From Actinomycetes bacterium (lineage in GTDB: Bacteria > Actinomycetota > Acidimicrobiia > Acidimicrobiales > Acidimicrobiaceae): DNA of 64,000 nt. Below, piece by piece: positions 45,506 to 53,507 of the stretch (position 1 is the first letter of the stretch; the number at the start of each line of letters is the position of its first letter). The notes beneath the pieces are model-generated. The model was not told the origin of the DNA. It searched no databases and was given only the letters and a program-made list of their open reading frames with translations. Position numbers and translations under genes: made by a program. The stretch is from NCBI GenBank assembly GCA_021819205.1, contig JAKARV010000002.1, positions 55,840 to 119,839 of the forward strand, read 5' to 3'.

Positions 45506-47107
45506 CTAGCCGGTGCGGCGCTGCTCCATGCGTTTGCGGATCAGATCTCTGCGTGCCTTTAGTTCGGAGTAGGTCAGGTTGTCGAGATCGGCGTCGACAC
45601 CGAGGCTGGCTTTGAAACCTGAAAGATCAATCAACTCGGCCCCTACGGGGCGTCCGATGTCAGTGGAGATTTTCGCGCCGTACCTGGTCATGAAGTAGGA
45701 AGCCAGGTAGGTTATCTCGGCAAACAGGTCGATATCTGGGGCTAGGTTGGCGAGTGAAGAGTCGATGAAAATCATGTTCTTCACAAAAAGCATCAACTCT
45801 TTGGGGAGGCGTGCACCGTAGCCGAGAAGTGCTTTGGTCAGGCCCTGAATCTCCGAAACCAGCTGCTCCGGTGTCATCTGAGTCGGATCCGGTGTCGGTT
45901 GATCGAGGCCGAGTTCTTCGATGGCGGCATCGATGTCGGTGTTTTCCGGTAGCGCGCCAAGCTCGGTAAGGGCCACTACTTGGCTGCGGAGATCGTTCAT
46001 CGACGCCGCCATTAGCAATCGGAGGAAGGCTAGGCGCTTCCGCTCTGAGAGCCTCCCGGTTATGCCGAAGTCGAGAAGGGCTACCTTGCCGTCTGGCTGG
46101 ACGAAAAGATTACCGCCGTGGAGATCCCCGTGGAAGACGCCGTGAAGCATTGCCCCCTCAAGAAACCCTACCAATGCGGCTCGTACGACGGCGGGGGTGT
46201 CGATTCCCGCTTCGCGCATTCCGGTCACGTCGTCCCAGCGGAAGCCGTCGAGACGCTCCATAACCAGGACGCGCCGGGTTACGAGGTTGGGGTGGGGCCT
46301 TGGCACGACCATGGCCCGCTGCTCGGTAGCGGCAAGGACCCGCGCGATGTCCAGCATGTTGGCAGCTTCTAGACGAAAATCGAGCTCTTCTACAATGGTC
46401 TCCGCAAAAAGTTCGACAAGGGCGGGTGGATTGGCGAGGGCGGAGACTGGAATTCTCCCGACTAGATGCGGGGTTATCCAGCTCATCGCGGCTAGATCTC
46501 TCCTGACGAGGGTCGCCACCCGGGAGCGCTGAACCTTGACCGCAACGGGAGTGCCATTTCGGAGTTTTGCAAAGTAGAGCTGGGCAATAGACGCAGCCGC
46601 GACCGGAGTGGTATCGAATTCGGAGAAGAACGCATCGAGCGGGCCGCCGAAGTCCTCTTCTATGGTTCGCTTGACGATGGCAAAGGGTTCGGCGGGTACC
46701 CGATCCCGCAGCTGGCTAAACTCGTCAACCAACTCCTTCGGAAAAATTCCCTCGCCGGAAGAGATGATCTGCCCAAGCTTGATGTAGGTTGGCCCGAGGA
46801 TTTCAAAAGCCCGGCGAAGCCGTCGGGATAGGCCTTTCCGGGAAGCTTCGCGTCCCTTCGGCCGGTCGATTTGACGCCAGAGTAGCAGCGCGGTTCCGAG
46901 ACGGAAACCGGTTCCCAACACCCGTCGGGCGGGAGGAAGTCTTCGACTCCTGATCAAATCGGGGATCCGCCTTCGAGTCACTTCGCGAAGGGGAGGGGTC
47001 GCGGGCAGCCACTCCAAACGTCCGGGAACGAGCACCCAAGGAGGAGCCACCGAGAAGGAGCCGAACACAAGGTCAGTGGGAGATGGCTCCTGAAAGTCCT
47101 CGGTCAT
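45506..47107 (-). CDS. ABC1/AarF/UbiB family atypical kinase
   Basis: A 533-residue protein of the UbiB protein-kinase-like family. It shows the KxGQ motif in YIKLGQIISS, the Ala-rich nucleotide loop AAASIAQLY, VAVKVQ, the catalytic loop HGDLHGGNLF and LLDFGITG. UbiB proteins act in isoprenoid-quinone or lipid metabolism; in actinobacteria the role is not settled. No C-terminal membrane pair is obvious, unlike enteric UbiB. It follows the fatty-acid operon on the same strand after a 110-base gap containing a large inverted repeat. Confidence 0.9.
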   Translation of the reverse strand: MTEDFQEPSPTDLVFGSFSVAPPWVLVPGRLEWLPATPPLREVTRRRIPDLIRSRRLPPARRVLGTGFRLGTALLLWRQIDRPKGREASRKGLSRRLRRAFEILGPTYIKLGQIISSGEGIFPKELVDEFSQLRDRVPAEPFAIVKRTIEEDFGGPLDAFFSEFDTTPVAAASIAQLYFAKLRNGTPVAVKVQRSRVATLVRRDLAAMSWITPHLVGRIPVSALANPPALVELFAETIVEELDFRLEAANMLDIARVLAATEQRAMVVPRPHPNLVTRRVLVMERLDGFRWDDVTGMREAGIDTPAVVRAALVGFLEGAMLHGVFHGDLHGGNLFVQPDGKVALLDFGITGRLSERKRLAFLRLLMAASMNDLRSQVVALTELGALPENTDIDAAIEELGLDQPTPDPTQMTPEQLVSEIQGLTKALLGYGARLPKELMLFVKNMIFIDSSLANLAPDIDLFAEITYLASYFMTRYGAKISTDIGRPVGAELIDLSGFKASLGVDADLDNLTYSELKARRDLIRKRMEQRRTG

Positions 47108-47150
47108 TCATCCGAGCATAATTGGGCGGAGATGATGTCTTCCTGCACTA

Positions 47151-47205
47151 GCCGCCAGCCCGGTTCCTGCGAAGATACTTTGGCAGGTCAATGGTTGCTG
47201 GCGGC
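47151..47205. terminator. Nested inverted repeat after fabF
   Basis: The outer arms GCCGCCAGC (47151-47159) and GCTGGCGGC (47197-47205) are perfect 9-bp complements, and inner arms CCTGC/GCAGG (47166-47170 and 47183-47187) can pair inside them. The element begins 13 bases beyond the fabF stop in the direction of transcription and ends 43 bases before the ubiB-like start. There is no T-run on either side, so it may be a pause, RNA-stability or Rho-assisted element and not a classical terminator. Confidence 0.5.
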
Positions 47206-47217
47206 CGAGGTGCGATA

Positions 47218-48426
47218 TCAGTACCCGGGGGGCGGTCCAAAGACGATACAGGAGTTGTGCCCTCCGAATCCGAAGGAGTTGGACAGCACGTATCCGCCTT
47301 CGAAGTTACGTGGCTCCTTGAGGACAACGTCGATGTCGATTTCGGGGTCGAGATCGAGGGTGTTGGCCGTCGGAGGTATTTGCCGATTTTTGTAGGTTAG
47401 AGCCACGGTGACCGCTTCGAGGGCTCCCGCGGCTCCGAGTGCATGCCCCAACGCTCCCTTGATCGATGTTGCCGGAGGATTGTGAGGGCCAAAGACGGCT
47501 CTAATCGCGGTGGCTTCAGCCAGATCGTTGAGCGGCGTGGAGGTGCCATGGGCGTTGATGTGGGTGATATCGGCGATGGTTATTCCGGCGTCCTCGATCG
47601 CCATGGTCATCGCTGCGCGCGCCCCGGTACCACCCGGCGCAGGCGCCGTAATGTGATAGGCGTCGGCCGTGGAGGCTACCCCCTCGATCGTTGCATAGAT
47701 TTTCGCTCCGCGGCGAAGCGCGTGCTCCATCTCTTCGAGGACGATCACTCCCGCACCTTCGCCCATGACAAACCCATCCCGGTTCCGATCGAAGGGTCGC
47801 GAGAGGAACTCCTTGGAGAGGGCGGTCATGTTGGTAAAGCCAGCTGTAGCTGCTGGAGTAATAGCCGCTTCGGCACCGCCGGTGAAGGCCATATCAACCC
47901 GTCCCGACGCGACCAGCGCCGCCGCGCTGGAGATCGCGTGGTTGGACGCGGCACACGCGGTAACGGTGGTCTCGCAGGGTCCCTGGAAGCCGAAGCGCAT
48001 GGAGATCGATGCTGAGTTCGAGTTCGCCATCATCAGGGGAACCAGGAATGGGGTGACCCGTGAATAGCCGCGCTGCTCACCCACTATTACCTGGTTCTCG
48101 AGGCTTTCAAGTCCGCCAACACCGGTTCCCATAAGCACAGCCACTTTGGCAGGATCGACTTCTGGCCGGCCGGCGTCCTCGAACGCCATATCGGCAGCGG
48201 CAACGCCCATCTGGTTGTAGCGGTCGTGCCTCCGGATCTCCTTGGGTCCCAGCCATCGAGTGGGGTCAAAGTCTGTAGCCCGCTTGGGTCCGCCCGGACT
48301 TGAAGGGTTGTTCACGCCCTTCCAGAAGGGTTCAAGCCCGACGCCGGCAACCGATACCACCCCAAGCCCGGTGATTGCAACCCGCCGGGATGCGTGCCTT
48401 GGGTTGTCGCCGAACTCTACTCTCAT
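47218..48426 (-). CDS. fabF: 3-oxoacyl-ACP synthase II
   Basis: A 402-residue condensing enzyme that extends acyl-ACP with malonyl-ACP. The triad is present: Cys158 in TVTACAASNHA, His in INAHGTSTPLND and His in LGHALGAAGALE. GFGGHN is at the C-terminus. Last gene of the fab operon. It overlaps acpP by 4 bases, and a nested inverted repeat follows. Confidence 0.96.
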   Translation of the reverse strand: MRVEFGDNPRHASRRVAITGLGVVSVAGVGLEPFWKGVNNPSSPGGPKRATDFDPTRWLGPKEIRRHDRYNQMGVAAADMAFEDAGRPEVDPAKVAVLMGTGVGGLESLENQVIVGEQRGYSRVTPFLVPLMMANSNSASISMRFGFQGPCETTVTACAASNHAISSAAALVASGRVDMAFTGGAEAAITPAATAGFTNMTALSKEFLSRPFDRNRDGFVMGEGAGVIVLEEMEHALRRGAKIYATIEGVASTADAYHITAPAPGGTGARAAMTMAIEDAGITIADITHINAHGTSTPLNDLAEATAIRAVFGPHNPPATSIKGALGHALGAAGALEAVTVALTYKNRQIPPTANTLDLDPEIDIDVVLKEPRNFEGGYVLSNSFGFGGHNSCIVFGPPPGY

Positions 48427-48665
48427 CCAAGCTTCCCGTATACCAAGTCAAAGGCCTTTCCGATGGTGTCGACCCCCTCAAGTTCGGACTCGGGCACGGT
48501 GATTGAAAACTCGTCCTCGAGCGCCATGATAAGTTCAACCAGATCCAGGCTGTCGGCGTCCAAGTCGCCGGCAAAGCTGGCTTCCGGCTTTACCTGGTCT
48601 TTGGTAACTCCCAGCACCTTTATCGCGCAATCGCTGAATCGCTCGAATGCTTCATCTCGGTCCAT
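48423..48665 (-). CDS. acpP: Acyl carrier protein
   Basis: An 80-residue acidic four-helix protein with the phosphopantetheine-bearing Ser in DADSLDLVEL (residue about 39). It carries growing acyl chains for the Fab enzymes encoded next to it. ATG preceded by AGGAGACAAG. Its stop overlaps the fabF start; fabG lies 84 bases upstream. Confidence 0.97.
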   Translation of the reverse strand: MDRDEAFERFSDCAIKVLGVTKDQVKPEASFAGDLDADSLDLVELIMALEDEFSITVPESELEGVDTIGKAFDLVYGKLG

Positions 48666-48749
48666 CTTGCTTGTCTCCTTTCAGGTGTTGCTAAACTCGC
48701 CAGCCGTAGGCCAGCCCTTGCGCCCCGAGGGGCCCAAGCCTTGTTGGGG

Positions 48750-49475
48750 TTAAAGCCCCATCGCCAAACCGCCATCAACCGGAATCACGCTCCCAGATAT
48801 GTAGCTTGCGCCCGGTGACACCAAAAACGCCACCAGCGACGCAACTTCCTCGGGCGTTCCGGTCCTCCCAAGTGGAACCTGTTGAGCAATCGCCGCGATG
48901 CGCTCAGCTCCGGCGTCGTGGAGTAGTTTGGTTTCGATCGCTCCCGGAGCTACGACGTTGGCAGTGATTCCGCGAGATCCAACCTCCCTCGCCACCGATC
49001 GGGCGAGCCCAATAAGGCCAGCTTTTGCCGCGGCGTAGTTGGCCTGTCCGGCCCCTCCGGTGACCGCAACTATCGAGGAGATCATCACGATCCGGCCATA
49101 GCGCTCTCTGAGCATCTGCGGCAAGACCGCTTTAATCAGGTGGAAGGCAGACGTTAGGTTCGTCTCGATCATCTTGGCCCAGCTTTGCTCGCCGATTCTC
49201 AGCAGGAGAGCATCATCGGTAGTTCCGGCGTTGGCTACCAGTGCACCAAGCGGTCCAAACCGGTCCTTTGCATCGTGAACGGCAGTGGCGATCTGGGCCG
49301 AATCGGTTATGTCCAGTCGCAGCGGATAGCAGCGCTCGTTTTTTTGAAGATCCTCGGGAAGCGGTTGGCTATGAAAAGTAGCCGTGAGGTTGTGCCCGCC
49401 ATCCAGCAAGGCGTGCGCGGTTGCAAGGCCGATTCCGGACGCTGCCCCGGTGAGCAAGATATGGCTCAACCCCAC
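48750..49475 (-). CDS. fabG: 3-oxoacyl-ACP reductase
   Basis: A 241-residue short-chain dehydrogenase reducing 3-oxoacyl-ACP with NADPH. It shows the cofactor loop [19 protein letters not shown], the catalytic Ser in MISSIVAV, and YAAAKAG with Tyr and Lys. The C-terminus [15 protein letters not shown] is typical FabG. The start overlaps the fabH stop by 10 bases. Confidence 0.95.
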   Translation of the reverse strand: MGLSHILLTGAASGIGLATAHALLDGGHNLTATFHSQPLPEDLQKNERCYPLRLDITDSAQIATAVHDAKDRFGPLGALVANAGTTDDALLLRIGEQSWAKMIETNLTSAFHLIKAVLPQMLRERYGRIVMISSIVAVTGGAGQANYAAAKAGLIGLARSVAREVGSRGITANVVAPGAIETKLLHDAGAERIAAIAQQVPLGRTGTPEEVASLVAFLVSPGASYISGSVIPVDGGLAMGL

Positions 49476-50383
49476 CTCACTACCAACGATGCCCAGGTCA
49501 TTCCGGCACCGAAGCCGGTGAAAAGCACCAGGTCTCCGTTTTTTAGCCGGCCCGCGTCACCGGCGTCCGCCAGCGCGAGCGGGATCGAGGCCGACGAAGT
49601 GTTGCCGGTCCGGTCAAGAACGATAGCGGTGCGGTCTCTCTCTATTCCCAAGCGCTGATTGGCTGCCTCGATAATACGCAGATTGGCCTGGTGGGGGACG
49701 AGAAGGGCGATCCCGTCCCCGGTAACGCCGGCCTGCTTGAGCGCCTTCTGGGAAGATTCGATCATGACCCGCACTGCGCGTTTGAAGACCTCACGGCCCT
49801 CCATGTACATATAACCGCCGTGATCGCAGTAGAGGATCGGACGAGCCGATCCATCTACCCCGAGGTCCCAGCCCAGAAAGCTTTCTTCATCGCTTCGTTC
49901 GACTACTACCGCGCCGGCGCCGTCGGCAAAGAGGACCGCCGTGGAGCGGTCGTTCTGGTCGGTGATCCTGGAGAGGGTATCCGATCCAATCACCAAAATT
50001 CGGTTCATCCCCATGTCGATCAGACCTCGAGCTACTACCAGTGCGTAGACGAACCCGGCGCAGGCGGCATTGATATCCATCGCGGCCCCGCGAGTTCCGA
50101 GTTCATTGGATACGTCGGCCGAAGTAGCCGGCACGGTCTGGTCGGGAGTGGTGGTAGAAAGGATAACGAAGTCGATGTCGTCGCCGGTGAGCCCCAAGCG
50201 GTTCATGGCGTCCCGCCCGGCGGCGACCGCAAGAGAACCGGTGGTGCCGCCGAAGCGGCGTTGGCGTATCCCGGTCCGCTCGGTTATCCAATCGTCCGAA
50301 GTGTCTAGGTACGCCGCAAAATCTTCGTTAGTGACGACCTTTTCCGGAAGGGCCGCGCCATATCCAGCTATTCTTGCACCCAT
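49466..50383 (-). CDS. fabH: 3-oxoacyl-ACP synthase III
   Basis: A 305-residue initiating condensing enzyme joining an acyl-CoA primer with malonyl-ACP. It shows Cys108 in [12 protein letters not shown], His in [10 protein letters not shown], Asn in GNTSSASIP and the C-terminal [10 protein letters not shown]. Branched or straight primer preference cannot be read from sequence; the 2-oxoacid dehydrogenase elsewhere in the window could supply branched primers. It starts 54 bases after fabD. Confidence 0.95.
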   Translation of the reverse strand: MGARIAGYGAALPEKVVTNEDFAAYLDTSDDWITERTGIRQRRFGGTTGSLAVAAGRDAMNRLGLTGDDIDFVILSTTTPDQTVPATSADVSNELGTRGAAMDINAACAGFVYALVVARGLIDMGMNRILVIGSDTLSRITDQNDRSTAVLFADGAGAVVVERSDEESFLGWDLGVDGSARPILYCDHGGYMYMEGREVFKRAVRVMIESSQKALKQAGVTGDGIALLVPHQANLRIIEAANQRLGIERDRTAIVLDRTGNTSSASIPLALADAGDAGRLKNGDLVLFTGFGAGMTWASLVVRWG

Positions 50384-50437
50384 CTGTCTCCCTCTTCTAT
50401 TGGCCCTGGGACCCGAAAACGTCTGCTTCCATCCGGA

Positions 50438-51640
50438 CTAAACGTCGTTTGCCTCGTCGGGAACTCGGAGCCAGGCGATTGGTTGGCCAACCGTTACCCG
50501 TTCGCCGGCGACGGCGATCATTCCCTGGAGGTTCCCGGCAAACGCGGACCTAACTGGAGTTTCGGATACGGTTCCGATATCGTCTCCGACTTTTACCTCT
50601 GCACCCTCCTTGGCGACTTCAGAGTTGGGGTTGAAGACACCAGAGACCGGCGCGACTATTAGCCGTTCGCTCCCGTAGAGACGCTCGCCGTGGTGTGAGG
50701 TGGCCCAATCGCTTAGGGGACCGTGTGAAGTCACGGTGGCAAGAAGGGTCTCGAGATCTTGGGGCGTCGAGACGGATATCGCCGGAAGCTCCGGTGCTGA
50801 CCGGCGGTTGAGGTTGGTCAGAACACCTCCAGGACCAACCTCGACCAACAACCGGGGCTGGAGTTCCCGGAGATGGCGAATGGTGCTGTCCCACTGGACC
50901 GGGTTGGTCAGCTGTCTGGCAAGAAGGGCGGCCCACTCAGCCGCCTGCCAATGCTCGGCTGCGTCCACGTTCGCGATTACCGGAATCTCGAGGTCGTAAA
51001 GGCGCGTCGATGCGATCGCCTTCTCCAACCGCTGGCGGGCGGCAGTCATGTACGGGGAATGAAAGGCACCGCCGACCTTGAGCCGGGTGGTGCGCTTAAT
51101 TCCGTAGGCTCTTCCGTTGTTCTCAATCTCCTCCACCGCCTTCAGCGTCCCAGAGAGCACGATTTGGGATTCGGAGTTGTGGTTTGCGATCCAGAGATCG
51201 CCGTTGAAGTGTTGGCAGATCTCTTCGGCCTGCGTTATCGTGGTGCCGAGCAAAGCGATCATCGCACCCGGGGTGCTCTCGGCGGCATAAGCCATTGCCT
51301 CCCCCCGTTCCTGTACAAGGAGGAGTGCTGATTCGAAGCTGATCCCACCGGCGGCGACGAGGGCCGCGTATTCGCCAAGCGAGTGGCCTGCACAGATCTG
51401 CGGGGCAACTCCGACGCGTTCGATCGCGTCGAGCACGATCATCGACATCAGGAAGGTCGAGACCTGGGTGTTTCGGGTGATCTGGAGCTCCTCTTGGCCA
51501 GCCTCGGTGAGCAACCAAACCATGTCCCGATCAAGGATGCTGCTCGCCTCTTCCGCCAGCTCGAAGGATGGGTGATCATACCAAGGAGTGCCCATTCCGG
51601 CTTGTTGGGACCCCTGGCCAGGAAAGAGAAAACCGATCAT
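50438..51640 (-). CDS. fabD: Malonyl-CoA:ACP transacylase with C-terminal lipoyl-like domain
   Basis: Residues 1 to about 300 are a standard FabD. They show FPGQGSQQAGMG, the nucleophile Ser87 in GHSLGEYAALVAAG, the active-site His in GGAFHSPYM, and LLVEVGPGGVLT. The protein is 400 residues, about 90 longer than usual. The extra part (about 328-395) reads as a barrel-sandwich lipoyl/biotinyl fold (APVSGVFNP, VKVGDDIGTVSE, AFAGNLQGMIAVAGERVTVG), but where carriers have EAMKM the sequence is SETPV and no Lys is present, so it cannot be biotinylated or lipoylated in the usual way. It heads the operon behind a small overlapping ORF. Confidence 0.92.
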   Translation of the reverse strand: MIGFLFPGQGSQQAGMGTPWYDHPSFELAEEASSILDRDMVWLLTEAGQEELQITRNTQVSTFLMSMIVLDAIERVGVAPQICAGHSLGEYAALVAAGGISFESALLLVQERGEAMAYAAESTPGAMIALLGTTITQAEEICQHFNGDLWIANHNSESQIVLSGTLKAVEEIENNGRAYGIKRTTRLKVGGAFHSPYMTAARQRLEKAIASTRLYDLEIPVIANVDAAEHWQAAEWAALLARQLTNPVQWDSTIRHLRELQPRLLVEVGPGGVLTNLNRRSAPELPAISVSTPQDLETLLATVTSHGPLSDWATSHHGERLYGSERLIVAPVSGVFNPNSEVAKEGAEVKVGDDIGTVSETPVRSAFAGNLQGMIAVAGERVTVGQPIAWLRVPDEANDV

Positions 51641-51786
51641 CTGTTCTCAATCGCCCGAGTGAGGGCGAGCTGCCCGGTCCCAGATCGGTGAAGCCGAGTG
51701 TGGAATTGGACGAAGGTGGCAGGGGTGGCCTTGGCGGTCGCAGGGGGCTGGCCCGCTAGAGCGGTACGCAAACTGTTGCCATTCAC
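51637..51786 (-). CDS. Small ORF translationally coupled to fabD
   Basis: A 49-codon frame starting with GTG behind GGGGAGGA at 7-base spacing. Its TGA overlaps the fabD ATG (ATGA), the same junction style used between proven genes here. The product is small, basic and Thr/Ala/Gln-rich (begins MNGNSLRTALAGQ) with no Cys and no membrane segment. I do not recognise it. It could be a leader peptide controlling fabD translation or a true small protein. It is not explained by any gene on the other strand. Confidence 0.45.
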   Translation of the reverse strand: MNGNSLRTALAGQPPATAKATPATFVQFHTRLHRSGTGQLALTRAIENR

Positions 51787-51929
51787 GACTGTTCCTCCCC
51801 TTGCCCAAGGACCTACTGAAAGGGTGGACCTCCCAAACCCTCCTAAATCTTGCGACTATTCTCATTAGAGGTTTTCGACACTGTTTTGGTTACCGGACTT
51901 TTTGGGCGTGCGGTTAGGCTGGCGTCGCT

Positions 51930-52012
51930 GCCCGGGTGGTGGAATGGTAGACACGGAGGCCTCAAAAGCCTTTGCTCGCAAGGGCGTGCGGGTTCGAGTC
52001 CCGCCCCGGGTA
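51930..52012 (+). tRNA. tRNA-Leu (anticodon CAA)
   Basis: An 83-nt class II tRNA. The acceptor stem GCCCGGG pairs with CCCGGGT (one G-U). The anticodon arm GAGGC-CTCAAAA-GCCTT carries CAA, a variable arm TGCTCGCAAGGGCG follows, and the T arm is GCGGG-TTCGAGT-CCCGC. CCA is not encoded. Upstream, 51787-51929 holds no gene. Confidence 0.96.
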
Positions 52013-52075
52013 CCGCTTTTGCCGAATATTGCGCGCGAGCGTTGTCGGACTGAAGACGAGCCTTCGCTTTGCACT

Positions 52076-52747
52076 CTAAAGGCCGCGAAGGAAGGGGTTG
52101 CCTGTTCGTTCTCTTCCGATGGTCGTTGTAGGGCCATGTCCAGGGAAGACAGCCAGCGTGTCGGGGAGCGGGAGAATTCTTTCCTTCATGGAATGGATCA
52201 TCGCCTCCATTGAACCACCGGGCAGGTCGGTTCTTCCGATCGAGCCAGCGAAGAGGTGGTCCCCAGTGAACAGGATCTCTTCTTCGGAGTCGCTGACTCG
52301 AAGGCATACCGATCCAGGCGTGTGGCCAGGGGTATGGATCGCGGTGATGGAGAGCCCGGCGCCTCTGATGACATCGCCATCGTCCAAGTCAACCAGGAGT
52401 TCTGGCGGTCGGAGGTCGAGTTTCATCTCCGCGATGATCGGCCCAAGCGCTCCAGAAGAGCCGATCGGGTCAACAAAGTAGTGGTTGTCTTTGGGGTGCC
52501 GGTGGACTGGAATGGGTGCGGAGCCGTCCTCTATTGCCGCAGCCGCTACCGTCGAGATCCCGCCGGTGTGGTCGATGTGCCCATGGGTGGCGACAATGGC
52601 GGCCACGGTGAGGCCAGCGTTGTTTATGGAGCGAAGGATTGGGGCGGTCTCGGGCGGGCAGTCGATGACTATGCACTCTCTGCCGTCTGCAGAGACCATC
52701 CAAAAGTTTGTGCTAGCAACCCAAAGTGGAGTTCCGGTGACTCTCAT
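52076..52747 (-). CDS. MBL-fold hydrolase (glyoxalase II-like)
   Basis: A 223-residue metallo-beta-lactamase-fold protein. It shows the metal motif THGHIDHTGG, the further ligands His in HTPGHTPGS and Asp in FTGDHLFAGSIGRTDLPGG, and His in FPGHGPTTTIG. This is the arrangement of glyoxalase II-like thioester hydrolases of actinobacteria, usually of unknown substrate. The ATG at 52747 is preferred to the open frame start at 52831 because GAGGAG lies just upstream. Divergent from the ANTAR regulator gene. Confidence 0.88.
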   Translation of the reverse strand: MRVTGTPLWVASTNFWMVSADGRECIVIDCPPETAPILRSINNAGLTVAAIVATHGHIDHTGGISTVAAAAIEDGSAPIPVHRHPKDNHYFVDPIGSSGALGPIIAEMKLDLRPPELLVDLDDGDVIRGAGLSITAIHTPGHTPGSVCLRVSDSEEEILFTGDHLFAGSIGRTDLPGGSMEAMIHSMKERILPLPDTLAVFPGHGPTTTIGRERTGNPFLRGL

Positions 52748-52895
52748 TACTCTCCTCTCGTTCCGTTTTGAAACGGGGCATCTCAACGCAGTCTGTTGCA
52801 ACCGGCGCCGTACCCTTGTGAACGCCGCCAAGCGTGCCGAACGCTAGGGTGGTCAACGCCACTTTAGGTTGAATTGCGAAGCATCAGGGAGTCCG

Positions 52896-53507
52896 ATGGC
52901 GGTGAGAGTCGTTATAGCCGAAGATGAGGCGATCATCCGACGCGATCTCAAGGAGATGCTGGAGCAGGAGGGTTACGAGGTCGTAGCAGACTTTGGCCGC
53001 GGCGACGAGGCCTTGCAGGCGATTAGAACCCTTCGTCCGGAGGTCGCGATCTTGGATGTGAAGATGCCGGGCATGGACGGAATCGCGGTAGCGGAGGAAG
53101 TCGGCAAGGACCAGATTTGCGCCGTAATCGTCTTGACGGCGTTTTCTCAGCGTACGCTGGTTGAGCAGGCCCGCGACGCTGGGGTGATGGCCTATCTGAT
53201 CAAGCCGTTTCACGCGGCTGATTTGGTGCCGGCCATCGAGCTTGCCCTCGCCCGTTACGACGAGCGCATGGTGGTCGAAGCCGAACTTTCCCGGGTGCAG
53301 GACGAAGCCCGGCTACTTGAGGAGCGGTTGGCGACCCGCGTACTGCTCGATCGGGCCAAAACCAGGTTGATCGAAGAGTTTCACTTGTCGGAGCCCAACG
53401 CCTTTCGTTTCTTGCAGAAGACTGCGATGGATACCCGATCACGGGTACGGGATATCGCCGAGCGGGTGTTGAGTGGCGAGATCGCTCCTACCACCAGCGA
53501 GTCCTAG
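52896..53507 (+). CDS. ANTAR-type response regulator (PdtaR-like)
   Basis: A 203-residue regulator. The receiver domain has EDE at 9-11, the phospho-acceptor Asp54 in AILDVKMPGMDG and Lys in YLIKPFHA. It is followed by a coiled segment and a C-terminal ANTAR RNA-binding domain (about 140-195; RAKTRLIEEFHLSEPNAF). ANTAR regulators bind paired RNA hairpins and prevent termination. M. tuberculosis pdtaR lies in the same neighbourhood upstream of polA. ATG at 52896 follows CAGGGAG; the frame is open from 52869. It overlaps polA by 35 bases. The partner kinase is not in the window. Confidence 0.93.
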   Translation: MAVRVVIAEDEAIIRRDLKEMLEQEGYEVVADFGRGDEALQAIRTLRPEVAILDVKMPGMDGIAVAEEVGKDQICAVIVLTAFSQRTLVEQARDAGVMAYLIKPFHAADLVPAIELALARYDERMVVEAELSRVQDEARLLEERLATRVLLDRAKTRLIEEFHLSEPNAFRFLQKTAMDTRSRVRDIAERVLSGEIAPTTSES

